64,000 nt of DNA from Bombus terrestris (GCF_910591885.1 NC_063274.1:10521725-10585724), one strand, 5' to 3'; positions 38,429-52,440 are shown, numbered from the stretch's first letter. Notes: generated by a model not told the origin, from the sequence alone. A program made the numbers and translations.

Positions 38429-41093
38429 ATAGTAATCAGTTGGCACATATTTATGCACATAATGAATATTTAAAGCTATAGAAATATACAGAATGTAAAT
38501 AATGTAGGAAAACATTTTTACGATTTATTCCAGTAGTTCTGTTCATAAAATTGTACAATCTAACGATCCAGACAAGAATCAGTACACGTGTCTATCAACC
38601 TAGTAACTTCAGGGTACAGAGCCTAATGTCCAGAGAGTCGGACAGATGTCTAGAATTTGCACGTTTGTAACGTTCTCCTCATATTCGACAACTTTACGTA
38701 CGTTGCTAATGATGCAACGCGTATGAGCATTTTGAGCTTTACGCTAATGTAATTAATTTGCTCAACTACTTCTGAAAAGTATTAATTCGAGCAAAGAACG
38801 AAAATTCTTTAATATTCGTGCTTGTTTAATTATCATATAGATATATCTCACAGAGAGAGGGAAAGAAATTTTTAAGTCACGTGAGCTAAACGTGAGAAAA
38901 CTATAGGCGAAGTAGGCGAACTATAGCCATAATATAAAGGTTAATAACAGAATCGCACGCTCGTGTGCGTTGCACCATTAATCATTAGAAATATTCAGTT
39001 AGCGAATCACACACATCGTCACTGCTACGAATTCTCAATGTTACATTGCTCCATTACACCTATAGCCATTACTTTGGTTCCGACTAATTACCGTACATAA
39101 ATGAATTCTTGTAGATATAATGCACGTTTATTGTTCATTGGATATAGCAGGTGCAATAGCGGAATCACACAATTGTATTATATGAGGTGTATGTGTATGC
39201 AAGAGATATGTATGTATAAACCTGTCGAATTGCACACTATCATTGACGCAAAATCTCAACGAAGTTGAATGACTCATTTGTAATTTGTCTTACTCGCAAC
39301 GGAAGCGTTCTCCAATGATGAATTAACTCATCACTCTTAGTTAATACTAGAATTACTAGAATGAACGAGGCAAAATGATCTCTTAGAATATAATTTTTCA
39401 CAGAAATCATTCAGGTCTGGGAACAATGCATTTTTGGGGATTTGAATTATTCGTTGCAAGAGTTTCTCTTCTTGTATCATGTATTTTTCCATGAATCTTT
39501 CATTTTGATCTTTTTGGTACAAGTTTTATATCTTAACTCTTTATACGTTAACCTATTTCCAGCGTTAAACTTTTATCGAATGTATTTAATCTTCTTGTTT
39601 TCAACAAAATAAACCTGTTTCGTTTTTTAGTTTTCAGAAACCAATCAAACTAATTGAGTCGTTAAAACTCCAAATTTTCTATACCAAAAACTAAAGTTAA
39701 AATATATTCCTTGGTCACTGTACGCAAAAGAGTTAACGAACTACTCGAGGTATTTACACCGCTGATATGAAACGCTTTGAAATTTCACCGTATCGGTAGT
39801 ATACACGGTGTGCAATATAAAATTATATGCAAAATCATACGTGATTTTGCCGCTGAGACGTTTAGTGGATCCACGGTAATGGAATGTTATGGGCGGCTGC
39901 CTTGACCTCGAGCACGCTGAACGAGAAACAAAACGTGGAAAAAGGAAAATATACGATGCACGCGGCGCGCAATATATATCGACTAGCTCTCGTATTACAA
40001 TGCGTATGCAAATTTTGATATTAGGTAGCCGACGTCCCGTACGCTTCACAATGTTCGCTGCGATGAAGCGTGAATACCGGAAAGTAAAGAACGACACCCG
40101 TAAAGAACTAACGGGCTGAAGAATTCCTAGGACGAAAACTAAAGGTGACATGGCTCGAAGATGCTCGACTTAAAGAAATAAACGTGAAATGATGTCATGC
40201 CTTAAATATTGTGTAATAAAATACTGCTGGAATGCAGCTACCTAAACAATCAGATCCAAATTGTAGGATTTACTAGAAATTTCGATTATTTTGAAGCAGG
40301 AAAACCAACTCATTTATTTCTACAGCTCTTAAGAAATCACAACAGAACACACGCGATTAATTTATGTATTATGCATTTCCTACGATATAATAACAACGTT
40401 TGCAAAACTTCCATAAAAATTATCAGAAAGACTTACATTTTCGAGATCGATAATAAAAAAAAAAAGAACATTTTCCCCATTTGCGGTTCCCCATTATTCC
40501 AAATAAAATTCAATTTTTGAAATAAAAAGTTCGCTCACTCCTAACATCGTAACACGAACCTTACAAAATTTCCATAAAAATCATTCACGAAACTGACAAT
40601 AATAAAAAAAAAAAAGGAATAATCATCCGTAGATCAACTTTACACATCTATGAAACTTAATTTCCAAACTAAAAAAGTTACCTCTTCCTAGCGCTAATCA
40701 AATTACCAGAAAAACTATTACAAGCATTTTCCACAAAATGACAAAAAATGCAATTCGTTAGTTGTAGGTCCCCGTAACGTAACAGAGAGGAACGCGTCGA
40801 GGAGGAAAAGCAGAGCGGAGAGAAAGCTTGCGGATCGATCGCGGGCCGGTGCAGCGGCGCTCGAGCTGCGGCAGGCTGGGCCGCTTTTCGCTGTGGCGAT
40901 AAATTCTGACGAGAGTTCTCTCGTTCGCAAGCTCTCTCGTCGGAGAGAAGCAAGTGCTGCGCCCGCTCTGCCTGGCTTTCCTCTGCAAAATATTTCAGTA
41001 TCTTGGCACGACTCCCATCGGGGCGTCGAATTGATTATTGAACAAACAGCGTGATACCTGACTTACGTCCACGTCGTCGCCGCGACTGTTTCT

Positions 41094-41112
41094 CCCCCCC
41101 CCCCCCCCCCCC
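41094..41112. repeat. poly-C tract, 19 bases
   Basis: An uninterrupted run of 19 cytosines (G-run on the other strand). This is unusual in an AT-rich intron and the length may be affected by sequencing or assembly error. Confidence 0.85.
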
Positions 41113-43830
41113 TCGTGAAAAGGAAAGATCGCCCGTGCCTATATTGGCTAAGACCCCGTTGAGCGTTCAACGCAGATAGAGCTACAAGGAAGGAAGAGAA
41201 TGTCCACCACGAAAATTTATAACTCTGGTCATGATAGAGTCTTCCAAGCTCCGACAAGCATGTAACTTGCGATTTACAGCTCGCCTTATTACGTGGATAC
41301 GCGAGCTAGCTTTGCGGCTTCAGATGATATGACGCTTCTTGGTGGATATATTAGGTGTAGGATGGAGTAAAGTTCCATGAGAATGACGAGAATTTGGAAT
41401 AAAGTTATATATTCCTTTGAATCAGTCTCCTTCTCCATTGTCTTTTCTGTTGATTAACGATACAGCTATTACGTCTACCAAGTATCCACAAAGTTACCGA
41501 TCTACCAAATTGTCCGGCCTTAATTAAGGTTTTCTAAATAGATCCTTTTACAAAACGAGGAAAAAGAAGAAAGCTACATATGATCTAATAAACAAGATGT
41601 AAAAGATAAACTTAAATTACTGTATCAATAATAGCGTACCAACAATAACTTACCACAGGAATTTAAAACGTGTCATCGTACTTTTATCCAGTTACCAAAA
41701 TGTCGGAAGAGATTAAATTCGAAAACACTCCGATGAAAACGATTTAACATTAGGAACGTTGCCAGCGTCGAATAAATATTCATTAGAACTTGTGGGTTAC
41801 ACACGCGCCGCGATTATTCCTACTTATCATTTATTCATCTATGTTATGAGAGACTGGCGTGCAGAGGACATTTAATTAAAAAAGATACCGCGTGAGCCGG
41901 CGGTGCGAATTTCTTCGCGCACGGACACACGGGAAACGGGGCTAATTTAACGCGCAACGCGGCTCAACCACGCTGTGCGCCCGCTCGAAAGGAACATTAT
42001 TATTCCAGCTACCGAACTACGCTAATTCACTGGCAGCTAGGTCACCGTTCGAACTTCTCGCTACGCTGACTATCTTATCTCGTAACAGAGAGAATTTCAT
42101 TCTGCGGCCCGTTATATTTAATTAGTCGTCCCCTGTCGATGAGGATCGTTGTTTTTATTCGACGGGGACCCGTTTGTCGACGAGGAAACGGCCAGAAAAA
42201 GAAATTCGTCGGTGAGCTTCCCTAGAGTTTTCCACGAGGACTTAACACAACGCTCTTTTTCTATTCTTACGATTATTTGATCCGATTAAACGTGTCATTG
42301 TATTGTGTCTTTTTAGATTACTTAATTAATTATAGTATAATTTATATAATTTTCATTTAAAGATTAAGACTTATATGGGTAACCAAAATATAATGATTGT
42401 TTGACAAATATATAAATAAATAGTATATAAATAATTCGATGCTTTAGATCGGACAATTATATGTAAATTTCAAATATAAAGAAAGTATACAAAGAATTAT
42501 GATTCCAAGCAGCTTTATAATATTCTCACTAAAAAGTAAAAGTAGAAAAATAATCTAAAAAATACGGAAATGTTTTGCTCGCAACAGACTTAAGAATATA
42601 TTTATAATTATCTTGGTAATATTCTTTTTCAATCATTTCCAAATGCTACAAGCAATTCACTCTTAATATTATGCTATTTATTAATTCTATTCGACGAAGA
42701 CAATCTATCAATAAAAAAATGATGGAAAAAAGAGAAGTTTATCGTTGACTTTTCACAGAATTTTTAAGAAATATTGGACATGGGTGTTTTGCTTCCGTTA
42801 TTCATTTGATCCGGTTGAATGAGAAGTTACGCGGCCTGTCCTTAATATTCCACCACATCTGACACTGTGAAATACTATTATGGCAGGGAAAAACAACTTG
42901 CAGGAAGTTCGTCGAGGCAGAACTTCCGAGGTTGAAACGAAACTAAATACGAGGAGAGTAAGATGTCGAGGTTGCTTCGACGTGGTCTCCTCTGAGGGAA
43001 CGAAAGGCCACTGCGAAAATTTATGCACCTGTATCCCTTCCGACCTATGTATCTTGGAACTTCGACAAATGGTAGTCTCGAATTTTGAGAAGGATATAGG
43101 GTAGCTCCGGATGTTTCAACGGATAAATTTCCTAGGGGTAGTTCAGTGCGATTCCTCGTAAATCTGTTTGGCAGAAATGTGTTTATTTAATTCTTTACCA
43201 AGTGCATTGGTTTGCTTTGAAATACGGCTGTTTCGAAAAATCGTACGAACAAAAATTTTTATATTACGTATTCCTCTTAAAACCTTGCTTCAAATCTGCA
43301 ATTACAAAGACGATTAAGATATAAATCTTTCCAAAATTTTAAGTCATTTTGTACATTATACAACCATATAAATAAAAAAATAAATATTTCCGAATCATCG
43401 CTATTTTCGAATATCGAGAATTAGTGCAGCACGCGTGATTGAGAATTCATGACGCGGCGAACAAATTGAAAGAACGGAAGCAACCGGAAGTCGAGGTTTT
43501 CAGCACCCCATCGTCCCAACGAGGGTTAAACGGTTAGACCAGCAAAACGATTTTCGCGACGTGCCGCCAGATATCGATTTCTCTTCGACCTCTTTCACCA
43601 TCCAGCCACCGCTGAACGACGTTCGCGCTCGCACGATGCCCTTACAAGAAGCGTAGCTTTACATCACAGTCACATACGAAGAAAGAAAATATTGAGGTTG
43701 TATATATGTTGTCCGTGATATTTGTGTGGTCCTCGTTCAGAGTAATTGTTGCTAGGGGCTGTAAATGTCGCTGCTGGGGTACTGCTGATTTTCCTTCTAA
43801 TTTAGTTGTATAGAAGAAAAATCGGACTCT

Positions 43831-43898
43831 GGTCGCCAGGATTCGAACCCGGGTCCCAAACGTTCGTAACCCAAGGCGCTAACCACTGCGCTGCCGTC
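43831..43898 (-). mobile_element. tRNA-derived element or tRNA pseudogene
   Basis: On the minus strand this 68-bp body carries a pol III A-box-like segment GGCAGCGCAGTGGTTAGCGC (D-arm, 43895-43876) and a perfect B box GGTTCGAATCC (43849-43839) with a T-stem CCGGG/CCTGG. The bases that should form the acceptor stem do not pair and the anticodon stem is poor, so it is not a normal tRNA gene. The body is flanked by ATCGGACTCT (43821-43830) and ATCCGACTCT (43899-43908), a 10-bp direct repeat with one mismatch that looks like a target-site duplication. A retroposed tRNA or short SINE is the best reading. Confidence 0.65.
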
Positions 43899-44791
43899 AT
43901 CCGACTCTAGTGTCGAGTGGTGGTATTTGGCTTATCAAGTGCCGCCACAATATAAAGAGAACCGAAGCTTAGCCGTTAACAAGCATCAATATCATGAAAA
44001 TAAAGGATATAATCTTGCCATATTTTACCCATGTACTCTTCAAGTGTAATATACAAACTATTTTATTTACAGAATGATCCGAAAGTGCCACGACTTTCGT
44101 GTAGTTTTTTGCATGCGTAAGTGGCGCACAGTGGAAAGTGGGAAAAGATTCAAATACGCGCGGGAGGGTAGAAGTGGTGACACGGTCTCGTGAACTTCAG
44201 CCACGAGAGCCGACTTCCGGACGGCGACTGCTCTTTAAGTCGTCGTGGAAAGTTGCTCGACTAGCGAGATCAACCGTGGAAAGAAAATACCTTCGTTCAC
44301 TCTCGTGTCTTTGCGCAGAAATGAGAGAAATTTCCGCGATCACGATCCAGTTACACAAAATGAACACCGTCACACGTTATGCGTTACCGTGGAGTAACCG
44401 TTGATTATCGCGATTTTCATTACGCCTGAAATCGATTTACAATAATACGGAGCAATTAATGCTTTAACGAACATAAATCTATTAGTCTATTAGGCTATTT
44501 TCGCGTTAACGCTGGTATGACACTGCAAATTACCATCAAAACGAACACTTGTTCGACAAGCAGTATGTTAAAAGTTACTACTCATGCAACTGGTTCTTTG
44601 TTTTTGAACATTTTAACAGAAAGAGCAGCGAAATAAGTAAAATCGTTTAATGACGTTAAAACAAACGTTTAGTTAAATTAAGTATATCTCTGATACAAAA
44701 GCTTGTGCTGTTTCTAGAGAGAAATTTTAGTGGCAACGAATGCGTTAATGAAGGTATCGTTTGGAATTCAAAATAACAGATAATTTCTGGT

Positions 44792-45504
44792 TGTAACGGC
44801 ACTAGGCCTCAAAAAACAACTCTCTTTCGAACGGTTTCGTCGGTACATAGTATACAATCGCCGAAGGACTGCTTATGAGAGACTGACGAAACATAAGCAA
44901 GGCCGCGGTAAAGCGTAAGTGTCGACAGGCCTAATGGGCCATCGGTATCCCTACGGTCCTTCCGCCAAATACTCGGAAGAAGGCGTACGTGACCACGATC
45001 GTGTCACGTAAAATTTATGATTAAAAAAGGAGTAACTGAGCAATAACTTAACTTGACGGTGCTTTTATAATTTTGTAGGCTTTTATTCATGAAAATGATT
45101 AAATATAATATTACAACGAAATAGCGAAGTTAAAATAGTTGTTCAAATCACGGCCAAACTGTACGTAAGACTGTGGTCGAATGCTTGCAGTTTCTATATG
45201 TGGCGTTTGTAGATGTTGAGGGGCAAGGGAAGGATCCTAATTGCCCTTCGTAATGGGGAAAATGTAATGTTGGGCCATGTACAAAGGTCAAGTCAAAACC
45301 TAACGGTCCGTTGTCAGGTAGTATGGAATGGCGTGGATTTGGGTATGGTCGTTGTCACGAAAGATGTCGAAAGATGACAAATCAGTCGCAAGCGAGAGTC
45401 GTAAGCGAGAGTCGTAAGTGGAGAGTTGTAAAGAAGCCGCTAATAAGTGGAGTTAATAAACGCACTGTTAAATAAAACGCCGAGTATTTCTTTGCCACCC
45501 TACA
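44792..45504 (+). mobile_element. possible solo LTR of a retrotransposon
   Basis: The segment starts TGTAACGGCACTAGGCC and ends CGAGTATTTCTTTGCCACCCTACA, i.e. with TGT...ACA ends. Near the right end are AATAAA-type signals in TTAATAAACGCACTG and TTAAATAAAACGCC, about 30-60 bases before the terminus, as in an LTR R-U5 region. It is GC-richer than its surroundings and contains a 13-bp tandem repeat. No primer-binding site, gag/pol frame or second LTR follows, and the flanks (CTGGT, CATCC) show no target duplication. The boundaries are therefore guesses. Confidence 0.35.
45385..45424. repeat. 13-14-bp tandem repeat inside the LTR-like segment
   Basis: GTCGCAAGCGAGA, GTCGTAAGCGAGA and GTCGTAAGTGGAGA follow one another. 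Confidence 0.75.
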
Positions 45505-47061
45505 CATCCTACCATCTCACTATATTTAATTAAATATAGATAACAGTAAAACACTCGTGTTAATGTAACATTAGAAATATCATTAAATACATCGAAGCAT
45601 CTTCTTATAAAGTTTTAGCATTTTTCCGAATCCTCTTCGGAAACTTTTATAAACTGTAAAATATGTAAGAAAGAAAGAAAGATCCTAAATAAAAGTGCTT
45701 CTTGCAATTATGTAGGTTGTTGGGAATATTTGTAAATAATCAGGCGTAGGAGAGTTGAATTGGTGTAATTGCTCGTTAATTGTGCGTTCTACTATGTAGG
45801 CAACAATATGTTGTAATTTCCTCTTCGGTTCGTTTGAAAAGTTCAATGTAATTTGAAGCTCCACTGGGCGGAATAAAAGACGCTTGAAGTCGTCATTGAA
45901 TATATCTGGCCGATTACGTTCACGAGAATCACGCTACCGTTATGCGTATGTTCACGGTATTTTAATAGACAAGTGCAATTTATCTTAATGCAAACACTAG
46001 AAATTTGATAAGATTCAAGGGACACGCGTTTCACAGGGTTCTTACAACAGATTCGTTCTTCGATAGAAACGGAGATCAAGATGTTGACAAAGTGTGTTCA
46101 TCGAACTGCACTTTTCTGCGATAAGATCGATGTGACTGATCTTTCTATTTGAGAGTTAACACCTAAATTTGAAAAGAGAAGGAAGGAAATCATGGAATGT
46201 ACGTGAAACGATGGAGCAGGAGGAAATTACTATATTTCGATAGAAACACGTGATTCACATAGTATCAAATAAATTATCAGAAAATTCAGAAGACCCTAGT
46301 AAGTTTCTTTCATTCACATACATCGTATCATACATCATTATAAAGAAACAACATAGGTAAGCTCGATTTAATTAAAATCTGACGCCAATAAAATCACAAC
46401 CAAGCTCCGCCATGAAACTCTGTCACAGATGAAGAAACAGGAAGTGGATTGCAAAGGAGGGAAGCAAGGGAAAAATAGTAGCAGTTTCATCAAGCAGTTT
46501 TAATAATGATTGGTCGTTAACGCAGTTTTCAGCTCGTTTTCTCGAATTTCTTAGCTGTCGGAAGGGCTCACGGAACGAGGAAGGCATGCCGAGAGGTTTG
46601 GTATGAAGTTACCCCACCAAGCTTTATTAACCGTTTGTGATTTACAACGACCCTCGCGGCTGATATGTTTCCCTTCAAAATGAGCTCGCGAGCGCCCGCG
46701 CGATTTAATTGCAAAAGAGTACGCCGGGTGATTTACGGCTGTTCCGTTATGGCGTCGTTCCCGATACGGCTCGTTACAAATCCTCAGTTACCGTTCTCAA
46801 TGTACTCGAAACGTAACGCGATTCGCGAGAGACCCGTACGATCGAAAGCGAGGATAAATCGAGTGGACTCGCTCTTCCGCGTTTCCGTTTCACGCTTCTT
46901 CCGTCTATGCGCTTTCTTCGTCTTTTCTCCTCTCTTTTTTTTCCTCACGTTGTACTATCGATGGCCCTTGATAGATTCTAAGGATTGAACTTGAACCGTT
47001 AGCCAAAAAATATATTTTTTAATTTACTGAATCGTTTCATAGTATTTTTATCTGATAAGTG

Positions 47062-47244
47062 GACTGCGGATGTTACTGCATTTATGGGAAATTTTAAGCT
47101 GCGAAAATTTTCGGAATACACGTAATATGAAAAGATGTACAAAATATCCAGAATAAAGTACATATTACAATATTTAGTAGGATGGATGTTCTATTCTTTT
47201 AATTATTTCGCTGAGGATACAAATTTACATAAACATCTGCAGTC
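47062..47244. mobile_element. MITE, Tc1/mariner type, best-preserved copy
   Basis: This 183-bp element has imperfect inverted ends. The left end reads GACTGCGGATGTTACTGCAT. The right end, read on the opposite strand, is GACTGCAGATGTTTATGTAA. A TA follows the right end (47245-47246) and a TG, probably a mutated TA, precedes the left. It has no coding capacity. Its interior aligns by eye with the copies at 8501 and 36520, including a shared segment near TACAAAATATCCAGAATAAA. Confidence 0.7.
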
Positions 47245-48362
47245 TACTCGCGAGAAGTATATTAATAATTTTATAGAAAAAAAAAATAGTGGTTTCTTGT
47301 TAGTTATAAGACAACCACTGTGAAATCTTACGTAAGATTCATATAAAGTATATATATAAAGTATATATATTCATTACGTAAGATTCGTAATAAACATTTC
47401 AATGTAATTTCGCTTACGACCTTTCGTAAAAACAAAATCTTTAATTTTCATGCAGCACAAAAAGAATTAAAAATATTCTCCAAACGAAACAACAAAAGAC
47501 TGGTTAAATAATTCAGAGAGGTAAAAAGATCGATGCTATACGAGCTTACAACGGTACGGCGCTAATTAATGCGATACACGGTTGATCGTTGATTGTAATC
47601 TCGCAAACCGTGGGTTCCTAGGCGCACGTCGAGAATCGATATACAATTGGTGCTGCTTTATTGATTTCGGGTCCGGCGAATTTTTTAGAGAACATTGAAT
47701 TTCACGAAGTCGATTTAACTTTTGTATCGTAATTCTTATCATTCAGATACCGCTGAAAATAAACTAGGGGTATCATAATTAAAACACTGGTAGTATTTGA
47801 TTGGCCGATGAAAATTATATACCGAATGTATTCCTTCTGTAGTATTCTGAAATATATATGCAGAAAATTAAAAGTGCCTCATATTACAAGTTAAATTCTA
47901 CTTAGCGTTAGTAACTAATAACGTCAGTGAATAAAAAATGTTACTTTACGACTTCACACTCTTACATATCTTTATACGCATAGAAAGGAAGGAAAACCGA
48001 AATAAATAATTTCCGCGAAAGAAATTTTTAATTACAAGTTATAATGTTAGAAAAGTTACATGAAAGAGTTAGACAGGTAGATTTTACGACAGCAAAGATA
48101 GAAAGTAGCTTTTTTAAATTCATGTATTAACACGATATGAAAAGAAAAAGATGAATTATTTCAAAGATTAATATCAAAAGGACGAAAAGTTGAACGATTC
48201 GAAAAGTATGTATTCCTTTCGTTTTTATCTACTACCTATGTACATTAATTTCATTTATCCTATAGTTTCATTGTTAATAAAATTATCGGATACTTAATAA
48301 AGTCCTACGTTCGTTACGAGAACAAAGAGCAATCGAGGTTACGATCGAATTAACTACGAACT

Positions 48363-48475
48363 CATCCTGTTACGATATTAATTAATCTGAATTACTGATT
48401 AGTGGTGATTCCTGCGTTAGCAATTAAACCGTTGGTTAGCAATTAGTTAATCAGTAATTAGATATTAACTAGATC
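48363..48475. promoter_or_regulatory. cluster of ATTA-type sites with inverted and direct repeats
   Basis: The segment contains GAATTACTGATTAG and, about 55 bases on, TTAATCAGTAATTAG, which form an imperfect inverted repeat. Two GTTAGCAATTA direct repeats lie between them. ATTA/TAAT cores, the homeodomain recognition core, are dense. AT-rich background makes such cores common, so a regulatory role is only a suggestion. Confidence 0.25.
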
Positions 48476-49542
48476 TAATTTTACACAGCGTCTTTCTCTC
48501 GAAATAATCAGCCCGGTTACGTTCCGCGTACGAATAACGAAGTTGTATTACACATCGGTTCGCGCTGAATCTGCGCATTGCTTCCGGAGAATCCTCTTGG
48601 CTGTTTTACGGTCGTTACGTCGCGTCGTCTTTATTCGATATCTTTCAAATGCTCGCGACTTCGTTCTGCGTCCCTCGAATAATATCCGTTTCTCCATGTC
48701 CACAATGAAGACTTCGTATTCGCGATGAAATAACTTTTTGGATTTCGTTTGGATTCGAACTAATTTTTACCTTCGATACTTTCATTGTCTAAGTTTTGTA
48801 TATTTTACTTTCGAATTCTTTCATGTAACTTCTCTAACTTTTGTTAATTTGTAATTAAAAATCTTTTTTCGTAATGCAAATTATTTTTTACTTTTATCTT
48901 TCTCCTTCTCACGTACATGTGAAAACAACAGTTGTTAATTAATTATGTAGCCACCGTGAACTAAAAATTAAGACAAATATCTGCATCTTGTCAAACCGTG
49001 ACCGCGCCAGACTTAACATTTTACGTTAACGTTTTTAAGATAAAAGGTAAAAGATACGTAAACTCGAAGACTCGCTGAAAAGTTTTCCAATCGGCTAACA
49101 TGTTAATCGAGAACGTGCCATATAATGAAAACAAGGGAAAACGAAACCATAAAACCGGATACACAACACCGTATAACTGCACTTGTTTTACCATTTTATT
49201 TCTGATAACCCTTCATAAATATACATTTACTGTCATATTTATCTCTTTACCGATATATCACTATCCCTTCGCGTTTCCTGTATCCACGCGTACAAACTCG
49301 TGCATACGCATACAAATGCGAGAAAACATGCGGCACAACTATATTACTGGTTCAAGCTTCGTACGGCGCAAACCAATATTTTGTCGGTCGCGCGACGCCG
49401 CTAATTAAAGATACTCGTCGCGATATATCCGACAGGTCGTGTTCTATGCACGTATGTATATGGCTTCCGTAATACTTGATCGATAACGCTGCATTTGTAA
49501 CGACGAGAGAGCACGCCTTGCGCCACGTGCTCGTCGCTTTCC

Positions 49543-49561
49543 TTTTTTTTTTTTTTTTTTT
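49543..49561. repeat. poly-T tract, 19 bases
   Basis: An uninterrupted run of 19 thymines after a GC-rich segment. On the minus strand it is a poly-A run. I saw no clear retroposed sequence attached to it. Confidence 0.85.
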
Positions 49562-52029
49562 GCAAAGTTTTCTTCGAAGATACGAATATGGTAATTCGTT
49601 GAGAGGAAACCGATTTGATAGTTCTTTGGTAAAAAGAAATTGATATGATAATTCTTCGCCCGAAAGCAACTACATAATAATATTCTGTCAATTTTAGAGT
49701 TTTATGTAAAGAGCATCAGAGACTAAATCGTAAAGTATTCAGTGGTTATATAAATGGCATAAGAAATATACGTACGTTCTTTAATAGAACGTTTCTCCTC
49801 GTGTTTCGTGTTGTATGTTTTATTTGAATCAAAATATTCATAGTTTCATGATACGACATTGAACATTGGATTAAGGAAATAGATATGTTTAAGTAAACAC
49901 GGTGACACGCAAACGCTTACGAAAATGCATTTTTTGCTTTCTACGAGCTGATTATTCAATAGTATATCAGTAATAGAAGAAGGAGCATAATCTGCAAAAT
50001 TTTCAACTGCAGATTACTCAAACTATCATATATAGATACTTTATAACTGATTTACTTGAAATTAGTGAGATTTAATGAAAAACCTTATATTTTCAGTCAA
50101 TTTCAAACTAAATGTTTTCTCAAATTATATACTATAATCTACCGCATGCAAAAGAATTTAAACAGACAATTTCCTATTGTACCTATATAAAACACAACAA
50201 AACTTCAGAAATATACACGTTTCGTATTTTTACATAGACTATGAAACTTTTCCATTACGTCATCAATAATTTCCCTACTGAGAATATTCATGTAAGCAAC
50301 GAACTTGCTTAAAAGGTCAACATTGACAAGATCGTTATCAGATAGATCGTCATCGTCCCGTTTTCCACGTTTTTTTCTTCACGCGAATAAATTAGCCACG
50401 GTCAAACACGAGCTAACGAGTGAATAGTCGCGCGCGCGTACGCCGATTAAAAGTGTACGGTGCGCGTCGCCGCGAGGCCAGATAAACGCGCGCCGATTAT
50501 TTCGTCGACGTCGGCAATGAAAACATTAAAGATACCCGACGGCCGACACGGAGAGCTCGTTCTCCGCCGATATTAGCGCCAGAATTCCCACAACACGTTT
50601 TGTCACCGATAAACCGCTTGACTCCTCGTCACCCCTGCCCGAGATAACGTTATTCCAATAAAATCACTTTCAGCCGCGCTTTCGCTCGAACAGATACCAC
50701 CGCTTAAGTAAAAATCAGCTGCGAACGCTCATGTTTCAGCGCGCAAGTGATTTCTCATACGATTTCATTTCAATTAATCCTTTGATAAGGAGCACTAATC
50801 CTCGATACTTAATAGGTTAATGCTTCTAGTGGTATCTAATTTTTGCAGATTGAAAAGTAAAGTTGACTTAGTAAGATGAGATTTTTTTTATCAATGTTGT
50901 GTACTTGATTAGATGATTTATATGTCATTATTAACATTAAATTGTTTTGGTTACTGATCGTTGGTTCGCAGTGATAAAGCAGTAATAAAAAAAGTGGAGC
51001 GTTAGGTCAATCCTTTCGGCTAAATCGTGTTTAACATTTTATTGTTATCGGTCTGCAATCCAAATCTGGCCCAACGTGTTTAATGCTTCACATACCAAAC
51101 AGTGTCAGTGAATAGATTTCATGCCATGTACTACAGTTTTTCTACGAATTTATAATTGTTATTGACAAGTGGTGAGTGACGTGACAAGTGACGCAAAGAT
51201 AACTTTTTCTCGATACTTTTCATCGGGTCTCAATGGGTTATAACGAACACGTGATTTATAGTTCTCCTACTAATACAATATCGATTTGAAATAGCTGGTT
51301 CGATTCTCAAAAAGAGCTATTCTGTATATTACGTGGAATTGTATCGTCGTAATCAACGAAATATTTATGTAGTTTGAAATGTTTCATTTTCAAGATTGTC
51401 TAGTTGTTATCTTCATGGAGAATGTATCATTTATCTGTGTTTATTAAATTGATTTTATTACAACATTATATTTACGACTTTCCTCTTATGATACGTGTAT
51501 AAAATAAACGAGTAAAATTATATTGTTTGGAGGAATTAAAGAATCGCTTAATTAACCACTACAAAAGAATGACATAGATGTGTTAATGATTTCACTAAAT
51601 ACATATCTAATATATATAGCCACGTCACTTTAAAAAAGAAATTAAATCTCTACTTGAATAAGATATCCCATATTTTCCAACATATTGAAGAAAAATCAAA
51701 CCATTCAAAATAAATAAGGAAAAAATAGTACATAAACATAATACAACATAATCGAACTTAAATCCCAAATTTCAAAACTATAACTCAATACCAACGACAT
51801 CCCTAATCTCAGCACATAACAACCACATGTTTCCGCCAATATTCACTATCCAAGAATCAAACACCCAATCGTTTCCACACAGTCCTCCCCACACACGAAA
51901 GCATTTAAGAAGATCAACCCTTGGACATCATACATCGAGCATAATCACGGTCGATCAAACAACGATATCGCGAGACCAATAGAGTCGAACATAGGATAAA
52001 CGGCCAGTTGACGGCGTTTAGCGTGGCAG

Positions 52030-52440
52030 AGTTGGATTTTCCAGGTGTCTTTCGACCGATTCCTCGTGGTCGGTGCGCGCGACACGAGGAGCGAGCACGG
52101 CAAAGGTTGGCTACGTAATCGCGAGTTCGAGCCAAAGTCTAACAGACACGACACACCTCCGACCTTCCCTATCGATCTGTGGCCGGAGGTTTTACGCGTC
52201 CTCCGCCCTCCACAACCTCGTCGACCCTTTCTCCTTTTCCACCCTGCTCCCTACGCTCGAGTCCTCGCGAGAAGGAAAGCTAAGCGGGTAGAAGCTTTCG
52301 TGCGAACGTTTCTCGGCCACCTCCACTCGGCTCTTCACCCCTATCAGCCGTTCACCCTTCGTCCTCTGTCTTTTACCCCTTACCGTCTGTGCTCCGTTTA
52401 CCCCTTCGAGAGAAAACCGAGGAACCAATAAACCGTCTTT
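52030..52440. promoter_or_regulatory. CpG-rich patch inside the long intron
   Basis: A GC-rich island about 400 bp long is open in a 128-codon plus-strand frame (52045-52431, no ATG start) and in a 78-codon minus-strand frame. Neither resembles a known domain, and both are rich in Arg, Pro and Ser as expected for chance reading of GC-rich DNA. Confidence 0.2.
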
